This document shows positions 23,547 to 33,932 of a DNA stretch of 62,697 bases, one piece after another (within the stretch, counting starts at the first letter, position 1; each line of letters starts with the position of its first letter). Location of the stretch: positions 1-62,697 of the IMG/VR virus record IMGVR_UViG_3300034418_005398, one strand, 5' to 3'. This stretch comes from a virus. The notes beneath the pieces were generated by a model that was not told the DNA's origin, made no database searches, and saw nothing but the letters and a program-made list of their open reading frames with translations. The translations under genes were made by a program, and so were the position numbers.

Positions 23547-26500
23547 TGGGCTTTACGCAAGCAAGCACCAACTCTAACGGGACTACCACTGTTTCTAGTA
23601 GTGGTGCCGGCCAAATTGCCTCTATTAGCGGCCCCACGTTTAAGGGGTACGACGAAAACGGCAACGCGCTATATACCGTTACTACTGTCCTTACAAACGG
23701 CACTAGTAATACGTTTACTATAGACGAAGACGAGGTTCTGTATTGGGCAACAGCGAGAGACACCCTGCGTGCGCAGTCTTATCAAACGGAGCGAGACGTA
23801 CGCGATGCAGAGGTGCACGACAGTGACATAAGAGAGTATGAGCCGGTGGATAGGTCGGCAGACGAACCACTAGTTGTAGACCCCCCTGTCCCGGTGCTGC
23901 TTTTAAATTTACCAGCATCGTCGGTAGTCCCTCTAGGCCAGCAAATTCAGCTTACGTTTACACCTACCGCCTGTAACATTCAGTGGTATGAAGTCGGCGT
24001 AGGCGCTCTACCCGGAGAAACCGACAATACGCTAACGCTGGACTTTATGCTTCCCGAGGATGCTGGGCGGCAGTTTTACGCGATTTGCTGGACAGATACG
24101 CGGCCCGACGATGGCGTGCTTACCACGACGACTAGTCTTGTCGTTGGCCCCGAGGTATATGACCCCTACCGCGCGTACGCCTCAAATTTTCAGATGGAGA
24201 GCTTGGGTGTTACGACCAACACTAACTACGTAGACGGGCTTCCTTTCAAAGCTCCTATTAATTCGCAGTTTTTGTTTGTTCGCGGCGGAACTTCCCCATC
24301 TGGCGATTACGCTGACTTGCCCGATACCACACAGGACTGGACGAGCACACAGTTTCGTAACACTGATAACTCCCGTTTTGGGGCGGCGTCCCTGCGAATT
24401 AACGGGTTACGTGACTACACGCACTGGTACGGGCTAGACAACGGCGACCGCCAGCAGTACTACGATTTCTTTGCCAACGCGTACTACACTAATCCTGATA
24501 GCTGGAACACTGCGCCCGAAGACCACCAAGGCGGTATACCGCCTTTGTTCGACCAAGACTTCACGATGGAAGGCTGGTTTTTCTCTGACTATGCCCTGAC
24601 TACTCTCGCAGAAATCGCTGCGGCAGAAGGGTCTACAGGAGAGTGGCAAAACTGGGCAAGATCGTCGAACCGTGGATGTTTGTTTAGTATCGGAGAGCCG
24701 TTTGACGCTAATAGGACAGATTCCTTAAACCCCGGCGCTGAAACGGCGCGTAAGGTTAATCTCCGTGAAGGGGCGATAGACCCGTCTTCGCTATTTGGGC
24801 ACTTTAGCGGGCTGTTTTCTATGCCCGACGGCCAGCTTGTCTGGTCTAGTTTTTATCCAGACACTGAAGTAGTAACGGGGCGTTCAAATTACAGCTTCGA
24901 CTATTTCTTAGAACACAAGGTAATCGTTGCCGATCTTGAGCCGCATAACGTGCGCGACGGAGCATGGCACTTCGTATCAGTAGCGCGGCGCTCGGGGAAT
25001 ATATACATCCACGTAGACGGCGTGTTGGTGGGGTCGGGCCGCGACGACACTAGCTACCCTGCTATAGTGCACTACTCCTCAATAAACGGTGACCGCGACC
25101 ACGGAAAGCAAGCGCACACGCCCTTTTACATAGGACAACTGCTAGGCGCTGGCTTTTACGGCCAACCTAAAGTTTTCACTTACGAGTGGAACAACAAAAA
25201 AGGGTGGTTTAACGACCAGCCCGGTGTGTCGGCGCCCAACGTCTATAGCCAATCTACTTGGGGCGGGGATATTGACTCGTTCCGATATACGCCCGCTAAG
25301 GCGCGCTACACGAGCGAAAACTATGAAGTTCCGGGCACACAGTTTCACACGCTGGAGTTTCCGGTTTACGGCGGCGAGATGCGTGTCCCCTCACCGCTTG
25401 GCAAACCCGCAGTTCAAACCCAAGTAGAAACAGGGTTTGTTAGCGCCTTTGTCCCTATAGCCGGCGCGCCGCAGATTTATTCTACTTCGGACACTACGGT
25501 TCACGGCCTGTTAGTGCCTTCTCCTTTGCCTGCACCTGCGGCATTTGCGCAAATTCCCGCAAACGTGTCCTCGCGCCTTTCCGTGCCGGCGCCGTTGTTT
25601 GCGCCAGAAGGGGAAGTATCTATACCTTTGGCTGGGCGCTTGCGGGTTCGGTCTCCACTCGGTCGGCCTAGTGTATTTGCTGTCGGCCAGTTCGACGTAA
25701 AGTTAGACGTTCGGTCGGCGTTAGGCGCCCCGTCAGCCACTGTTATCGGGCCAATCGACTCGTGGGTGTCGTCGCCTTCACCGTTGCGTGCTCCGGCCAT
25801 ACAAGCTAACGTTAGCGCAGGCGTCACGGTGCAAGAGACCGTCTACGAGACGGCTGTTATTACCAGCGCTATGTACACCGATCTGGTTAGGGACACGGTT
25901 ACCGATAGCGCCGTTATCACCAGCGCGGCAACGATAGAAGCCTCGTCAAAGCTGCTTGAGTCAGCGACTATCGCAAGTGCGGCGTACCCCCGTCAGACCA
26001 TCGTGGTTAGTTACACTGACGGCGCTGTTATTAACGACACAGCAGTAACTGACGTCCGCACTGTCCAACTTGTTACGGAGTCGGCGGTTATCAGTGACAT
26101 CGCCACGCTCGAAGCGCCGCGCACTACGGTTACTGAATCGGCAGTAATTAGCTCCGCTCTTTATGCGGGCCGTACGCACACAGTCGCTGTATCGGACGCG
26201 GCTAAGATTGTTGCGAGAGCGTACACCCCTGTCCGGCTAACCGCTGTAGACGGCGCGGTAATTACTGACGCTACGTATTTCCAGATTACCTCGCGAGTAA
26301 CTACTACTGACGCGGCGGTTATCACCAGCGCGGCGTACGTCGAAGCTGACGCCGTAGCTACAGCCACTGAATCAGCGGTTATTACAGCTAACGCTCTACT
26401 CAGGGTGCAGGCTAAGGCCACCGTTACTGACGAAGCGTTTATCTATGACACCGCATACCCAGTAGCTGATGTAAGTGGGCAACCGTTTGGTGAGCAGAGC

Positions 26501-26929
26501 GCATGGACTGCTCACACGAGCATCTGGGCTATGTCGCGCTATGCCACTAACGACATCACAGGTCTAGCGGGGCGGTACGCGGTAGCAGCTAGCGGTTTGT
26601 ATGAGCAAGCGAGCACTTATGCTAGTCTGTCCATTCAGTCTGGCTTCCTAAACTTTGGGTCGCCTTCACTGAAGACGACTCCGGCTATGTATTCTTACTC
26701 TACGCATGCCAGCCCAATGACCATAAAAGTAACCGCCGACCTTAACGGCGCGCAGAATACATACACCTATACAGAGATGGCTCGCCCCGCCGGAGACCAC
26801 CGTGCAGTTCGTACGCTGTTCGGCAAAGGGCTAAAGAGCACATACTTCAAGCTGGGTATATCGTCTAGCGGGTATACACACGTACAGTACTGCGTGCCAG
26901 TAGTACAAGAACTTAGCAGGAGAATCTAA
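23546..26929 (+). CDS. Large adhesin with Ig-, LamG-like and repeat regions (1127 aa)
   Basis: An N-terminal beta region (LLNLPASSVVPLGQQIQ, Ig-like) is followed by a LamG-like domain at about 330-560 (FTMEGWFFSDY, DGAWHFVSVARRSGNIY). About residues 610-760 hold degenerate repeats of the type VxSPLGxPxxxA. About 765-970 hold roughly ten repeats of the type TESAVITSAxY. A C-terminal domain follows. The repeats look like a stalk or solenoid. The ATG at 23546 overlaps the previous stop. Its length and modular layout suggest a host-binding appendage. Confidence 0.7.
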   Translation: MGFTQASTNSNGTTTVSSSGAGQIASISGPTFKGYDENGNALYTVTTVLTNGTSNTFTIDEDEVLYWATARDTLRAQSYQTERDVRDAEVHDSDIREYEPVDRSADEPLVVDPPVPVLLLNLPASSVVPLGQQIQLTFTPTACNIQWYEVGVGALPGETDNTLTLDFMLPEDAGRQFYAICWTDTRPDDGVLTTTTSLVVGPEVYDPYRAYASNFQMESLGVTTNTNYVDGLPFKAPINSQFLFVRGGTSPSGDYADLPDTTQDWTSTQFRNTDNSRFGAASLRINGLRDYTHWYGLDNGDRQQYYDFFANAYYTNPDSWNTAPEDHQGGIPPLFDQDFTMEGWFFSDYALTTLAEIAAAEGSTGEWQNWARSSNRGCLFSIGEPFDANRTDSLNPGAETARKVNLREGAIDPSSLFGHFSGLFSMPDGQLVWSSFYPDTEVVTGRSNYSFDYFLEHKVIVADLEPHNVRDGAWHFVSVARRSGNIYIHVDGVLVGSGRDDTSYPAIVHYSSINGDRDHGKQAHTPFYIGQLLGAGFYGQPKVFTYEWNNKKGWFNDQPGVSAPNVYSQSTWGGDIDSFRYTPAKARYTSENYEVPGTQFHTLEFPVYGGEMRVPSPLGKPAVQTQVETGFVSAFVPIAGAPQIYSTSDTTVHGLLVPSPLPAPAAFAQIPANVSSRLSVPAPLFAPEGEVSIPLAGRLRVRSPLGRPSVFAVGQFDVKLDVRSALGAPSATVIGPIDSWVSSPSPLRAPAIQANVSAGVTVQETVYETAVITSAMYTDLVRDTVTDSAVITSAATIEASSKLLESATIASAAYPRQTIVVSYTDGAVINDTAVTDVRTVQLVTESAVISDIATLEAPRTTVTESAVISSALYAGRTHTVAVSDAAKIVARAYTPVRLTAVDGAVITDATYFQITSRVTTTDAAVITSAAYVEADAVATATESAVITANALLRVQAKATVTDEAFIYDTAYPVADVSGQPFGEQSAWTAHTSIWAMSRYATNDITGLAGRYAVAASGLYEQASTYASLSIQSGFLNFGSPSLKTTPAMYSYSTHASPMTIKVTADLNGAQNTYTYTEMARPAGDHRAVRTLFGKGLKSTYFKLGISSSGYTHVQYCVPVVQELSRRI

Positions 26930-28926
26930 TGGCTGTTTCAGTAGACTATGATGGCAGCGGTAGCCCTAATGTTATCTACTCGGTAGTAGGTTCTCCGGCG
27001 TGGACGGCTAACACCACCACAGAGGTGCTTCGTCGGGGTAATGAGGTTTACCAGTACCTTACCGAGTTGGAGACTAGCGCAGATGCAGTGGCTAGCGCGG
27101 CGTACGATACCGTAGCGGAACTCAGGGCGTTTTCTGCGTCCGTTGGGTCTGTTAGCTTCACGCCGCCAGAGGCTACGTTCTCTGAGACGGGTCCAGTCAG
27201 CACGTCCACCCTGCCGTATCAAAGTCTTTCGCCTGCGTCGTTTGATCCAAATGCGGCGTACCAATACAACTTAGCTGACCCGGTTGAGCGCGGCAACATC
27301 CCCGCGCCGGCGCTACCTGTATTTAACGCACCCCCAGTCCCTTCGTTGTCGCCGAACAATTCAGCGCCTTCCGCACCTACACCTTATGAGTTTGACGGTG
27401 GGGAAGCCCCTGCGTTTGCTTTGCCTGACAGCCCGATTGAGACGGTACTTGCGCCAACACTGCAAGATATTACACCGCCAACCATAGACGACGTAGATTT
27501 GGCCGACCTAAATTTGTTGGTAGATGTGTCAGGGCTTGATGCGGCTATCGCGCGGCTACAGACTCCCGCAGGGCCAGTCTTGCCTACATACACAAAAGTT
27601 TTCTCGGGGTTAGAGGACGCCGCCGTCGCTTTAATTGACGCGGGGGTAGATGTACCCGATGGAGACGACTTAACGGGGCTTACCGTCCACAACTTGCTAG
27701 CTGACCGAGGACTCGACAACCAGAGCTACAACACGCATGGGGTAGACGACTACCGCAGTGCGTACGTAACCAATCTTGACAGTGCGGCAACTCGCTCGGC
27801 CCAGTATAAGTCGGGCGTAGCGCTCAAGCGGGTTATGCTTCCAGCGTACGCCGCTGCCGTAAAAGTCTCTGCGGACATAGCTACGGCCCTGTTTGACTTA
27901 GATTTTGCCGCAGCTAAAACAGCCGCAGAAGCAAAGCTAAACACGGCGGTAGCGCTTATAAGTAGCTACAACGCTGAAGTGCTGCGGCTACAAGCCGAGG
28001 CGCAACAGTACACCGCCGAAACTAGCCAAGCCGTTGCCGAGGCGGACGCGTTTGAGCTTGAAGCTAGACAGGTGGAGCTAGTTGGACAAGTTAACGCACT
28101 GGACGCGGACAGCTTCGCTATACAAGAACGGGCCAAAAAATCACAAGCGTCAGTTTATGCGGCCCAAGTGTCGGGAGAAGAAACTAAGCTAGACGCGTAC
28201 GCCGCAATCGTACAGAGTTACGAAGGCAAGGTGCTAGAAGCTAGGACAGCAGTACTGGCGTACGCGGCAGAGGCGCAAGCCTTTGACACAGCGGTGCGCC
28301 GTGCAGTTTCTGAGTATGAGTTGTACGCCGCTAAGGTCAGGGGCACGCAAGAACAAAACTCGGCCAAAACCGTCGAAATGGCGGCACAAGAGTCAGAGTT
28401 TAGAGGGTTGTCTGCTGACGCTTCTGCGATTACCAGTGCCGCCGCCGCTTCTGCTACGCGACTGTCTGTAATAGCCGCCGAACGGTCTGCGGCCTACCAG
28501 CAACGCGCTGTTAACAACGCCACAGAAGCGCTGCGCATAAACGTTATCGGCAGCAATTACAACAAAGAAGTCACGGATTATGTTAACAACATCGCTGTTG
28601 AAGGCGCGGGGTTAGCGGCCCTTGGTGCGAAAGGCACCGCTATTTCTGAGTACGTAGACCGCGCGCAGCGCGCAGCGGGACGCGCAGCTACCTTATCCCA
28701 AACAGCAAATGAGCAGTTAGCCAGAGCATACGCCTCGGTGTACGATGCAGCAGGGCGCGCCGGTTCAGCCATTGCCTCGGGCCAACTAAGCAGTTTCCGC
28801 GCTTCCGCTAGCTTAACAGCGTCTGAAGCGTTGCAGGCGGCTGACTCTTATGGCGTTTCGATTAGCTCGCAAGGCACTAATGGTTACTCTGAACGCGATT
28901 CGGCTTTGCGGAGTATTGGCGCATGA
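26929..28926 (+). CDS. Pro-rich / Ala-rich coiled-coil tail protein, paralogue 1 (665 aa)
   Basis: The N-terminal 200 residues are rich in Pro, Ser and Ala (LPVFNAPPVPSLSPNNS). The rest is a long Ala-rich helical region (AAAKTAAEAKLNTAVALIS, YAAIVQSYEGKVLEARTA) predicted to form coiled coils. The next gene has the same layout. In similar phages such proteins lie in the tail region before the portal. A needle, spike or internal helical component is possible. No enzymatic motif is visible. Confidence 0.6.
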   Translation: MAVSVDYDGSGSPNVIYSVVGSPAWTANTTTEVLRRGNEVYQYLTELETSADAVASAAYDTVAELRAFSASVGSVSFTPPEATFSETGPVSTSTLPYQSLSPASFDPNAAYQYNLADPVERGNIPAPALPVFNAPPVPSLSPNNSAPSAPTPYEFDGGEAPAFALPDSPIETVLAPTLQDITPPTIDDVDLADLNLLVDVSGLDAAIARLQTPAGPVLPTYTKVFSGLEDAAVALIDAGVDVPDGDDLTGLTVHNLLADRGLDNQSYNTHGVDDYRSAYVTNLDSAATRSAQYKSGVALKRVMLPAYAAAVKVSADIATALFDLDFAAAKTAAEAKLNTAVALISSYNAEVLRLQAEAQQYTAETSQAVAEADAFELEARQVELVGQVNALDADSFAIQERAKKSQASVYAAQVSGEETKLDAYAAIVQSYEGKVLEARTAVLAYAAEAQAFDTAVRRAVSEYELYAAKVRGTQEQNSAKTVEMAAQESEFRGLSADASAITSAAAASATRLSVIAAERSAAYQQRAVNNATEALRINVIGSNYNKEVTDYVNNIAVEGAGLAALGAKGTAISEYVDRAQRAAGRAATLSQTANEQLARAYASVYDAAGRAGSAIASGQLSSFRASASLTASEALQAADSYGVSISSQGTNGYSERDSALRSIGA

Positions 28927-30854
28927 CGACTATATATCAGAACGTATCGACGGTTATTGACCGCGCGCTATCGCTGGTCAGTAGCGGCATAAATACCAAC
29001 ATAGGCGACCTAAATCCGTCGGACGTAACTATTCCAGCGGTAGACTTTGCCGCCAACGTAACAGCGGACATTCCAGAAAACCCCTCGTTTTCGCCAGCCG
29101 CCCCACCAACGGCGCAGGCTACGGGGGCTGTAGACGATGCCGCATACTCTGCCGCGTCGTCTGTTATTGGCGTGTTTAGTACGCTGACACCGCCTTCCCT
29201 AGATTTTGCTACGCCCGAAACGCCGGACTCGCTCCCCACCGTAGCGGCACCGGTGCCAAATTTAGCGTACCCCGAAGCAAGTTTTATATCTGTAGACGAC
29301 AGCGCCGGACTAAGCCTGCCTACTGCACCAAATGTGCTAGTAGGAGAAGCCCCCGAGCTTACCGACATACCTGAGCTAAACTTCGATTACACGCCAGTCT
29401 CGCTGTTTACTGGGGTTTTGCCTGACGGCCCACAAGATGCAAACGTAGATGAACTGGTGGCACCGGGGCCGCTAGTGCTAACGCCAGCTACAGCGGCAGT
29501 ATCCGCCGCGCTGCAAGTTGAGCCAGACGATACAGGCGTGTCGGCACTGGCTACCCGCCAACTAACGCAGATAGAGCGCCAGCGACACGACGCGACACGG
29601 CAGGCGTTTATAGAGAGCGCTGCTAAAGGTATGTCCAGCACGTCCGGCACCCTAGCGGGCGTACTCCACAAAGTACTAACGGACGCAGAAGATAAGGCAT
29701 CTGACGTGTCAGCCGCCGCCCAAGAACAAGTCGCTAACGACGCTGTATCCGTAACTTCTGCGGCGTTTGGCGCCGCTACGACCATAGAGCAGGCGGCTTT
29801 TAGCGCGCACACTTCCAGTGCCGTAGCGGTGATTCAGGCGTTTAAGCACAACGCAAACATGCACATACAGTTGTTTAACGCTACAGCCAAGGCGTACAAC
29901 GAGCATTTACGCGCCGCTAAAATCATTGTGGATATGTACGGCGAGTATGTAAAAACTACACTAGCACAACAAAAAGCCAAAAACGCAGAAATATCTGAAG
30001 ATAGGGCCATTCTAACCACCAACAAAGCTAAGTTAGGCATATACGACGCGCAGATAGATACTACAAACGTACAAGCAAACATTTATAGCACTGAGGTTAA
30101 AGCAAATACCTTACCTATAAAAGAATTTGCTATTTATCTTCGCGGGCTAAATACGAACTTAGACATAGCTAGGGTAAACGTAGAAGCCTACGCAAGCGCC
30201 GTTAAGGGCTACGTATCTGCGGTAGATGTAGATAAAGCTAAAATTAGCGCTTACGCTGCCCAAGTGCGCGCGGAAGGCTCGGCCACTAATGTTTATAAGG
30301 CTAACTGGGACGCATACGGCGTAGCGCTAGGCGCAAACCAAAGCATAAACGAGGCGGCGCGCGGGTTTAACGCGGCGAGTGCGCAAGCGGTCAATGCCGA
30401 AATCGGCGTATTTAGGGCGGCGGCTGACCAGCAACGGTCATATATACAGGCGCTTACGCAGTGGATTAGTACAAACAACGCCATTGTTGCGGACCACTCC
30501 CGAGCGTTGCAGGCGGCAGTCCAGTTTGCGAGCCAAAAAGCCGGGGTGTCTGTTAGCTTAGAAAATGCTAGACTCGACGTAGAACTAGCTTTGGCTGATA
30601 CAAATGCACTACAGCAATCTTTAGAAAGCCAGCGACAAGCGGCCCAAGCCACTATTGACGCAGGTTTAGCTTCTTCAGAAGCTACCACTTACGCAGGGCT
30701 GGCGCAGGCCGCGTATGCAATTAGAAGTGTATCTGCAAGTCTTGGCTCGTCAGCAGGGGATAACACGGGGTATAATTTCAATAGTAGTGCATCAGAAACA
30801 GATTCGTATACAAGATCGTACTCATACAGTAAAAGTCGATCCATAACGGTGTAA
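28923..30854 (+). CDS. Pro-rich / Ala-rich coiled-coil tail protein, paralogue 2 (643 aa)
   Basis: It overlaps the preceding gene (ATGA) and repeats its architecture: a Pro/Ala/Val-rich N-terminal part, then a long Ala-rich helical stretch (AYASAVKGYVSAVDVDKAKI, VQANIYSTEVKANTLP). The C-terminus is Ser/Tyr-rich (SYSYSKSRSITV). The paired arrangement suggests gene duplication and perhaps a hetero-oligomer in the tail. It contains ARTL-type helical repeats but no known domain that I can name. Confidence 0.6.
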   Translation: MTTIYQNVSTVIDRALSLVSSGINTNIGDLNPSDVTIPAVDFAANVTADIPENPSFSPAAPPTAQATGAVDDAAYSAASSVIGVFSTLTPPSLDFATPETPDSLPTVAAPVPNLAYPEASFISVDDSAGLSLPTAPNVLVGEAPELTDIPELNFDYTPVSLFTGVLPDGPQDANVDELVAPGPLVLTPATAAVSAALQVEPDDTGVSALATRQLTQIERQRHDATRQAFIESAAKGMSSTSGTLAGVLHKVLTDAEDKASDVSAAAQEQVANDAVSVTSAAFGAATTIEQAAFSAHTSSAVAVIQAFKHNANMHIQLFNATAKAYNEHLRAAKIIVDMYGEYVKTTLAQQKAKNAEISEDRAILTTNKAKLGIYDAQIDTTNVQANIYSTEVKANTLPIKEFAIYLRGLNTNLDIARVNVEAYASAVKGYVSAVDVDKAKISAYAAQVRAEGSATNVYKANWDAYGVALGANQSINEAARGFNAASAQAVNAEIGVFRAAADQQRSYIQALTQWISTNNAIVADHSRALQAAVQFASQKAGVSVSLENARLDVELALADTNALQQSLESQRQAAQATIDAGLASSEATTYAGLAQAAYAIRSVSASLGSSAGDNTGYNFNSSASETDSYTRSYSYSKSRSITV

Positions 30855-30863
30855 GGTAAACTT

Positions 30864-31622
30864 ATGGCAACTTTTGAAGAAGACTTTAGCCGCGCATTAG
30901 AAAGCAAGCTAGCTACCGCAGAAGCCGACCGTGCTCTAACTGGCGCGCGGACTACTGAAACGGAGCAGGCGGCACAGGCACAGGCACTAACCACAGGCTT
31001 GACGGGCGGTCAATTTGCCGCGTATTCCGACCCTGCGCAAGTTAGTGCTCTGCGCCAGAATCTTGCCGGACAAGGCTTTGGTTCTGCCATTTCTCGGCAA
31101 CCTAGCGCGCCTAGAGACTTTACTAGTACTAGCACTCCGCGCGCTATTTCTTTTGGTCCTAACGAGGGCACCCAAGGGTTTAGTCCGCTTGGGTTTAAAG
31201 ATGGCGGAGTAGTTGCCCCCGGCGATATGCGTATGAGTCCGCTGTATAAGCAGTACGTAAAGGCTATGAAAAACGCGGGTTTGGGCAAGTCTGTACTGCC
31301 TCCCGAGCAAGCTATTCCTAGAATTGCACAACAGCAGGCGCAGTTGGCTAGACAGCTGGCAAAGCAAACAAATATGGGCGGTACTGGAGCTATGGGCTTC
31401 GCCGATGGGGGAGAAGTGGATGTAGGCGGTGCATTGCTTGACGGCCCCGGCACTGCAAAATCTGATTCTATTCCCGCTATGATCGACGGAGAGCAACCCG
31501 CAGCATTGTCTAAGGGTGAGTTCGTTATTCCTAAGAAAGTAGTAGATTACTACGGCACTAAGTTTTTAGATGCTATGGTAGACAAAGCTAGGATGGCGAT
31601 GAAGAAACAGGCGATAGCGTAA
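30864..31622 (+). CDS. Virion-associated protein with DGG / GEFVIP motif (252 aa)
   Basis: A helical, Gln/Ala-rich N-terminus leads to a C-terminal block FADGGEVDVGG, then SIPAMIDGEQPA, then KGEFVIPKKVVDYYG and a helical end. Almost the same block closes the protein at 37330-38445. The motif is familiar from phage proteins encoded close to the portal, with unknown function. An association with ejection proteins or the portal vertex is an inference from location. Confidence 0.6.
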   Translation: MATFEEDFSRALESKLATAEADRALTGARTTETEQAAQAQALTTGLTGGQFAAYSDPAQVSALRQNLAGQGFGSAISRQPSAPRDFTSTSTPRAISFGPNEGTQGFSPLGFKDGGVVAPGDMRMSPLYKQYVKAMKNAGLGKSVLPPEQAIPRIAQQQAQLARQLAKQTNMGGTGAMGFADGGEVDVGGALLDGPGTAKSDSIPAMIDGEQPAALSKGEFVIPKKVVDYYGTKFLDAMVDKARMAMKKQAIA

Positions 31623-31623
31623 T

Positions 31624-33630
31624 ATGAATGTGCGGATTTTATCGAACGCCGAGCTTGACGCCCAAGAAGCACGGGCGCTAGTTGATGATGAGGAAATGGA
31701 GTCGCCCGTTATGGACGACTTGGCCCAGCATATACACCACTGCTGGGAAGCGGCACGGACGCAGAAACAGATGGTTCGCGACCGTATCCTTAAATCGCAA
31801 AGAGCGCGGCGCGGCGAATATGATCCGCAGAAGCTACGTGCAATTCGCGAGACCGGCGGCTCTGAAGAATATGGCCGCGTAACCTCCAACAAATGCCGTG
31901 TAGCCGAGTCTTGGCTACGAGACGTCTATCTAGGACAAGCCGAGCGCGCGTGGACTGTTAAGCCTACGCCGTCGCCGGAGTTGCCCCCGGAAGACAAAGC
32001 GCAACTTGAGGAAGCTATCCAAAACGAGTTACTAGAAGCCGTCGCTGCATACGGGAAGGCGCCTTCGCAAACCATGATCCAGTCGCGCCGAAACGAGCTT
32101 ACTGATGCTGTCCGCATGCGAGTAAGCGAAGAAGCGCGCATCGCCGTTGAGCGCATGGAGCAAGTAATTGCTGACCAGCTAGCCGAGTGTGGATGGGACA
32201 AAGAGTGGGCCGATTTTCTTAACGATTTTGCAACGTACCCTGCGGCGCATTTTAAAGGGCCAATCGTACGCCGGCGCACCGAGCTTGAGTGGACTAGCAA
32301 AAACGGCAAATGGAACGCTAAGCCAAAAGAGATTTTTGCCCCCACCGTAGAGCGCGTTGACCCAATTCGTTGCTACCCGTCCCCCGATGCAATCACGCCG
32401 CAAGATGGCTATTTTATTGAGCACATTACGCTTAGTCGTGGCGAGTTGTACGATCTAATCGGACTAGAAGGGTTTAGCGAGGAGCACATTCGCGCAGCGC
32501 TTACCGACGGAGAAGGCGGCAGTCTCACTAACTGGTTAGGACTAACAGACGCTGATGAGATGGACTCTGAAATGGACAGGCTTACGCACTTATCGCCTGA
32601 CCACCGCTATGACGCGTTGGAGTTCCACGGCCCTGTTAGCGGGCAAGACCTTATTGACTGGGGGCTTGATGACATCGACGACCCCGAGCGCGACTACGAA
32701 GTGTGCGCGTGGGTGTTGGGCCGGCACGTTATTAAGGCTACATTGAACGACGATCCACTGGGCCGACGCCCGTACTACAAAGCCTGCTGGGAAGAAGTGC
32801 CCGGTGAGTATTGGGGCCAAAGCCTGCCAGATGCGCTCGACGATGTGCAGGGCGTAGTAAATGCGGCTATTCGCTCACTCGTTAACAACATGAGTATGGC
32901 ATCTGGCCCACAGGCGGTAGTCAACGTAGACCGACTGCCTCCGGGCGAAGAAATTGAGGGCATGCAGCCTTGGAAGATTTGGCAGGTGCACGACAGCCAG
33001 TACGGTGGTAGCGGCGCCCCCATCAACTTCTTTCAGCCAAACACCAACTCCGCAGAGCTTCTAAATGTTCTTGAGCGGTTTTACACCTTTGCTGATGACT
33101 GGAGCCTTATCCCGCGATACATGCAGGGTAGTGGCGGCGGTCTAAGCGGCGGCATCGGGCGTACAGCGTCCGGCCTTTCTATGCTGTTCAACGCGGCAAA
33201 CAAAGGGCTTAAAGGCGTAGTATCTACTGTAGATACAAACGTGCTGTCCCCGCTTATCGAAGCTATGTACGCATTTAATATGATGTACAACGACGACGAG
33301 TCGATCAAAGGAGACGCCCAAGTAGAGGCGCGCGGAGCCATTTCGCTCATGCAGCTTGAAACCTTGCAGTTGCGCAGAAATGAGTTCTTGCAGGCGACAG
33401 CTAACCCTATGGATTCTCAGATTGTTGGCCCAGAAGGGCGGGCAGAGATTCTACGCGAAGTGGCCAAAGGGCTTGAGATGGACGTAAATAGGCTTGTCCC
33501 CCGTCGCGGCCAAGTGCCGCAGTTGCCTCCGCAAGAAGGGCAGCAACAGCCACAAGTGGGCGGGGGACAAAACCTAGAGAATGGAGCCGCAGTTACCGAT
33601 AATTTTAGCCCTAACGGTATGACTCCTTAG
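31624..33630 (+). CDS. Portal protein
   Basis: This 668-residue protein lies directly before the scaffold and major capsid genes and has the size and composition of podovirus portals. It has an acidic N-terminus, a helical stem region with many Arg/Glu and an IRCYPSPDAITPQDGYF segment. Further on are SGGIGRTASGLSML and a Gln-rich C-terminal tail. The dodecameric ring forms the DNA entry vertex and binds the terminase. No single diagnostic motif was used; the call rests on size, position and the phage-portal-like motifs. Confidence 0.8.
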   Translation: MNVRILSNAELDAQEARALVDDEEMESPVMDDLAQHIHHCWEAARTQKQMVRDRILKSQRARRGEYDPQKLRAIRETGGSEEYGRVTSNKCRVAESWLRDVYLGQAERAWTVKPTPSPELPPEDKAQLEEAIQNELLEAVAAYGKAPSQTMIQSRRNELTDAVRMRVSEEARIAVERMEQVIADQLAECGWDKEWADFLNDFATYPAAHFKGPIVRRRTELEWTSKNGKWNAKPKEIFAPTVERVDPIRCYPSPDAITPQDGYFIEHITLSRGELYDLIGLEGFSEEHIRAALTDGEGGSLTNWLGLTDADEMDSEMDRLTHLSPDHRYDALEFHGPVSGQDLIDWGLDDIDDPERDYEVCAWVLGRHVIKATLNDDPLGRRPYYKACWEEVPGEYWGQSLPDALDDVQGVVNAAIRSLVNNMSMASGPQAVVNVDRLPPGEEIEGMQPWKIWQVHDSQYGGSGAPINFFQPNTNSAELLNVLERFYTFADDWSLIPRYMQGSGGGLSGGIGRTASGLSMLFNAANKGLKGVVSTVDTNVLSPLIEAMYAFNMMYNDDESIKGDAQVEARGAISLMQLETLQLRRNEFLQATANPMDSQIVGPEGRAEILREVAKGLEMDVNRLVPRRGQVPQLPPQEGQQQPQVGGGQNLENGAAVTDNFSPNGMTP

Positions 33631-33661
33631 TTGACAATAAATACATTGTTAGGAGTATAAT
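33631..33661 (+). promoter_or_regulatory. Promoter-like element before the scaffold/capsid genes
   Basis: TTGACA (33631-33636) and TATAAT (33656-33661) are both perfect hexamers, separated by 19 bases, longer than ideal. The -10 overlaps the start codon of the gene at 33660, so a transcript would start inside that gene and mainly serve the scaffold, capsid and decoration genes. The AGGAG in the spacer is the ribosome site of the gene at 33660. Confidence 0.5.
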
Positions 33662-33896
33662 GAAAATAGATCGACCCACATTAGAAATTTTGGCCCGTGT
33701 AAATATGCACGAGCCGAAATTTGTTGAATGGCTAGAAAGCCGTTTAGCAAAACATCGTGACGATGCCCTTATGGGACGTGACGAAATAGACGTGCGAATA
33801 GCACAAGGGCGCGGACGAGAAATAGCTGAGATTATTCGACTATTATCCGACGCAAATGAACACCTTAGAAAAGCGGAAAACCGAGCATCCAGTTAG
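33660..33896 (+). CDS. Small helical protein between portal and scaffold (78 aa)
   Basis: This charged, mostly helical protein (IDRPTLEILARVNMHEPKFV, GREIAEIIRLLSDANEHL) has no cysteine or membrane segment. The AGGAG ribosome site lies five bases before the ATG, inside the promoter-like element. I recall small proteins of this kind in podoviruses beside the portal gene, without an assigned role. It may assist head assembly. Confidence 0.6.
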   Translation: MKIDRPTLEILARVNMHEPKFVEWLESRLAKHRDDALMGRDEIDVRIAQGRGREIAEIIRLLSDANEHLRKAENRASS

Positions 33897-33932
33897 GAAT
33901 AGCACACGGACCCGGCATCGAGGAAGAAAGCT

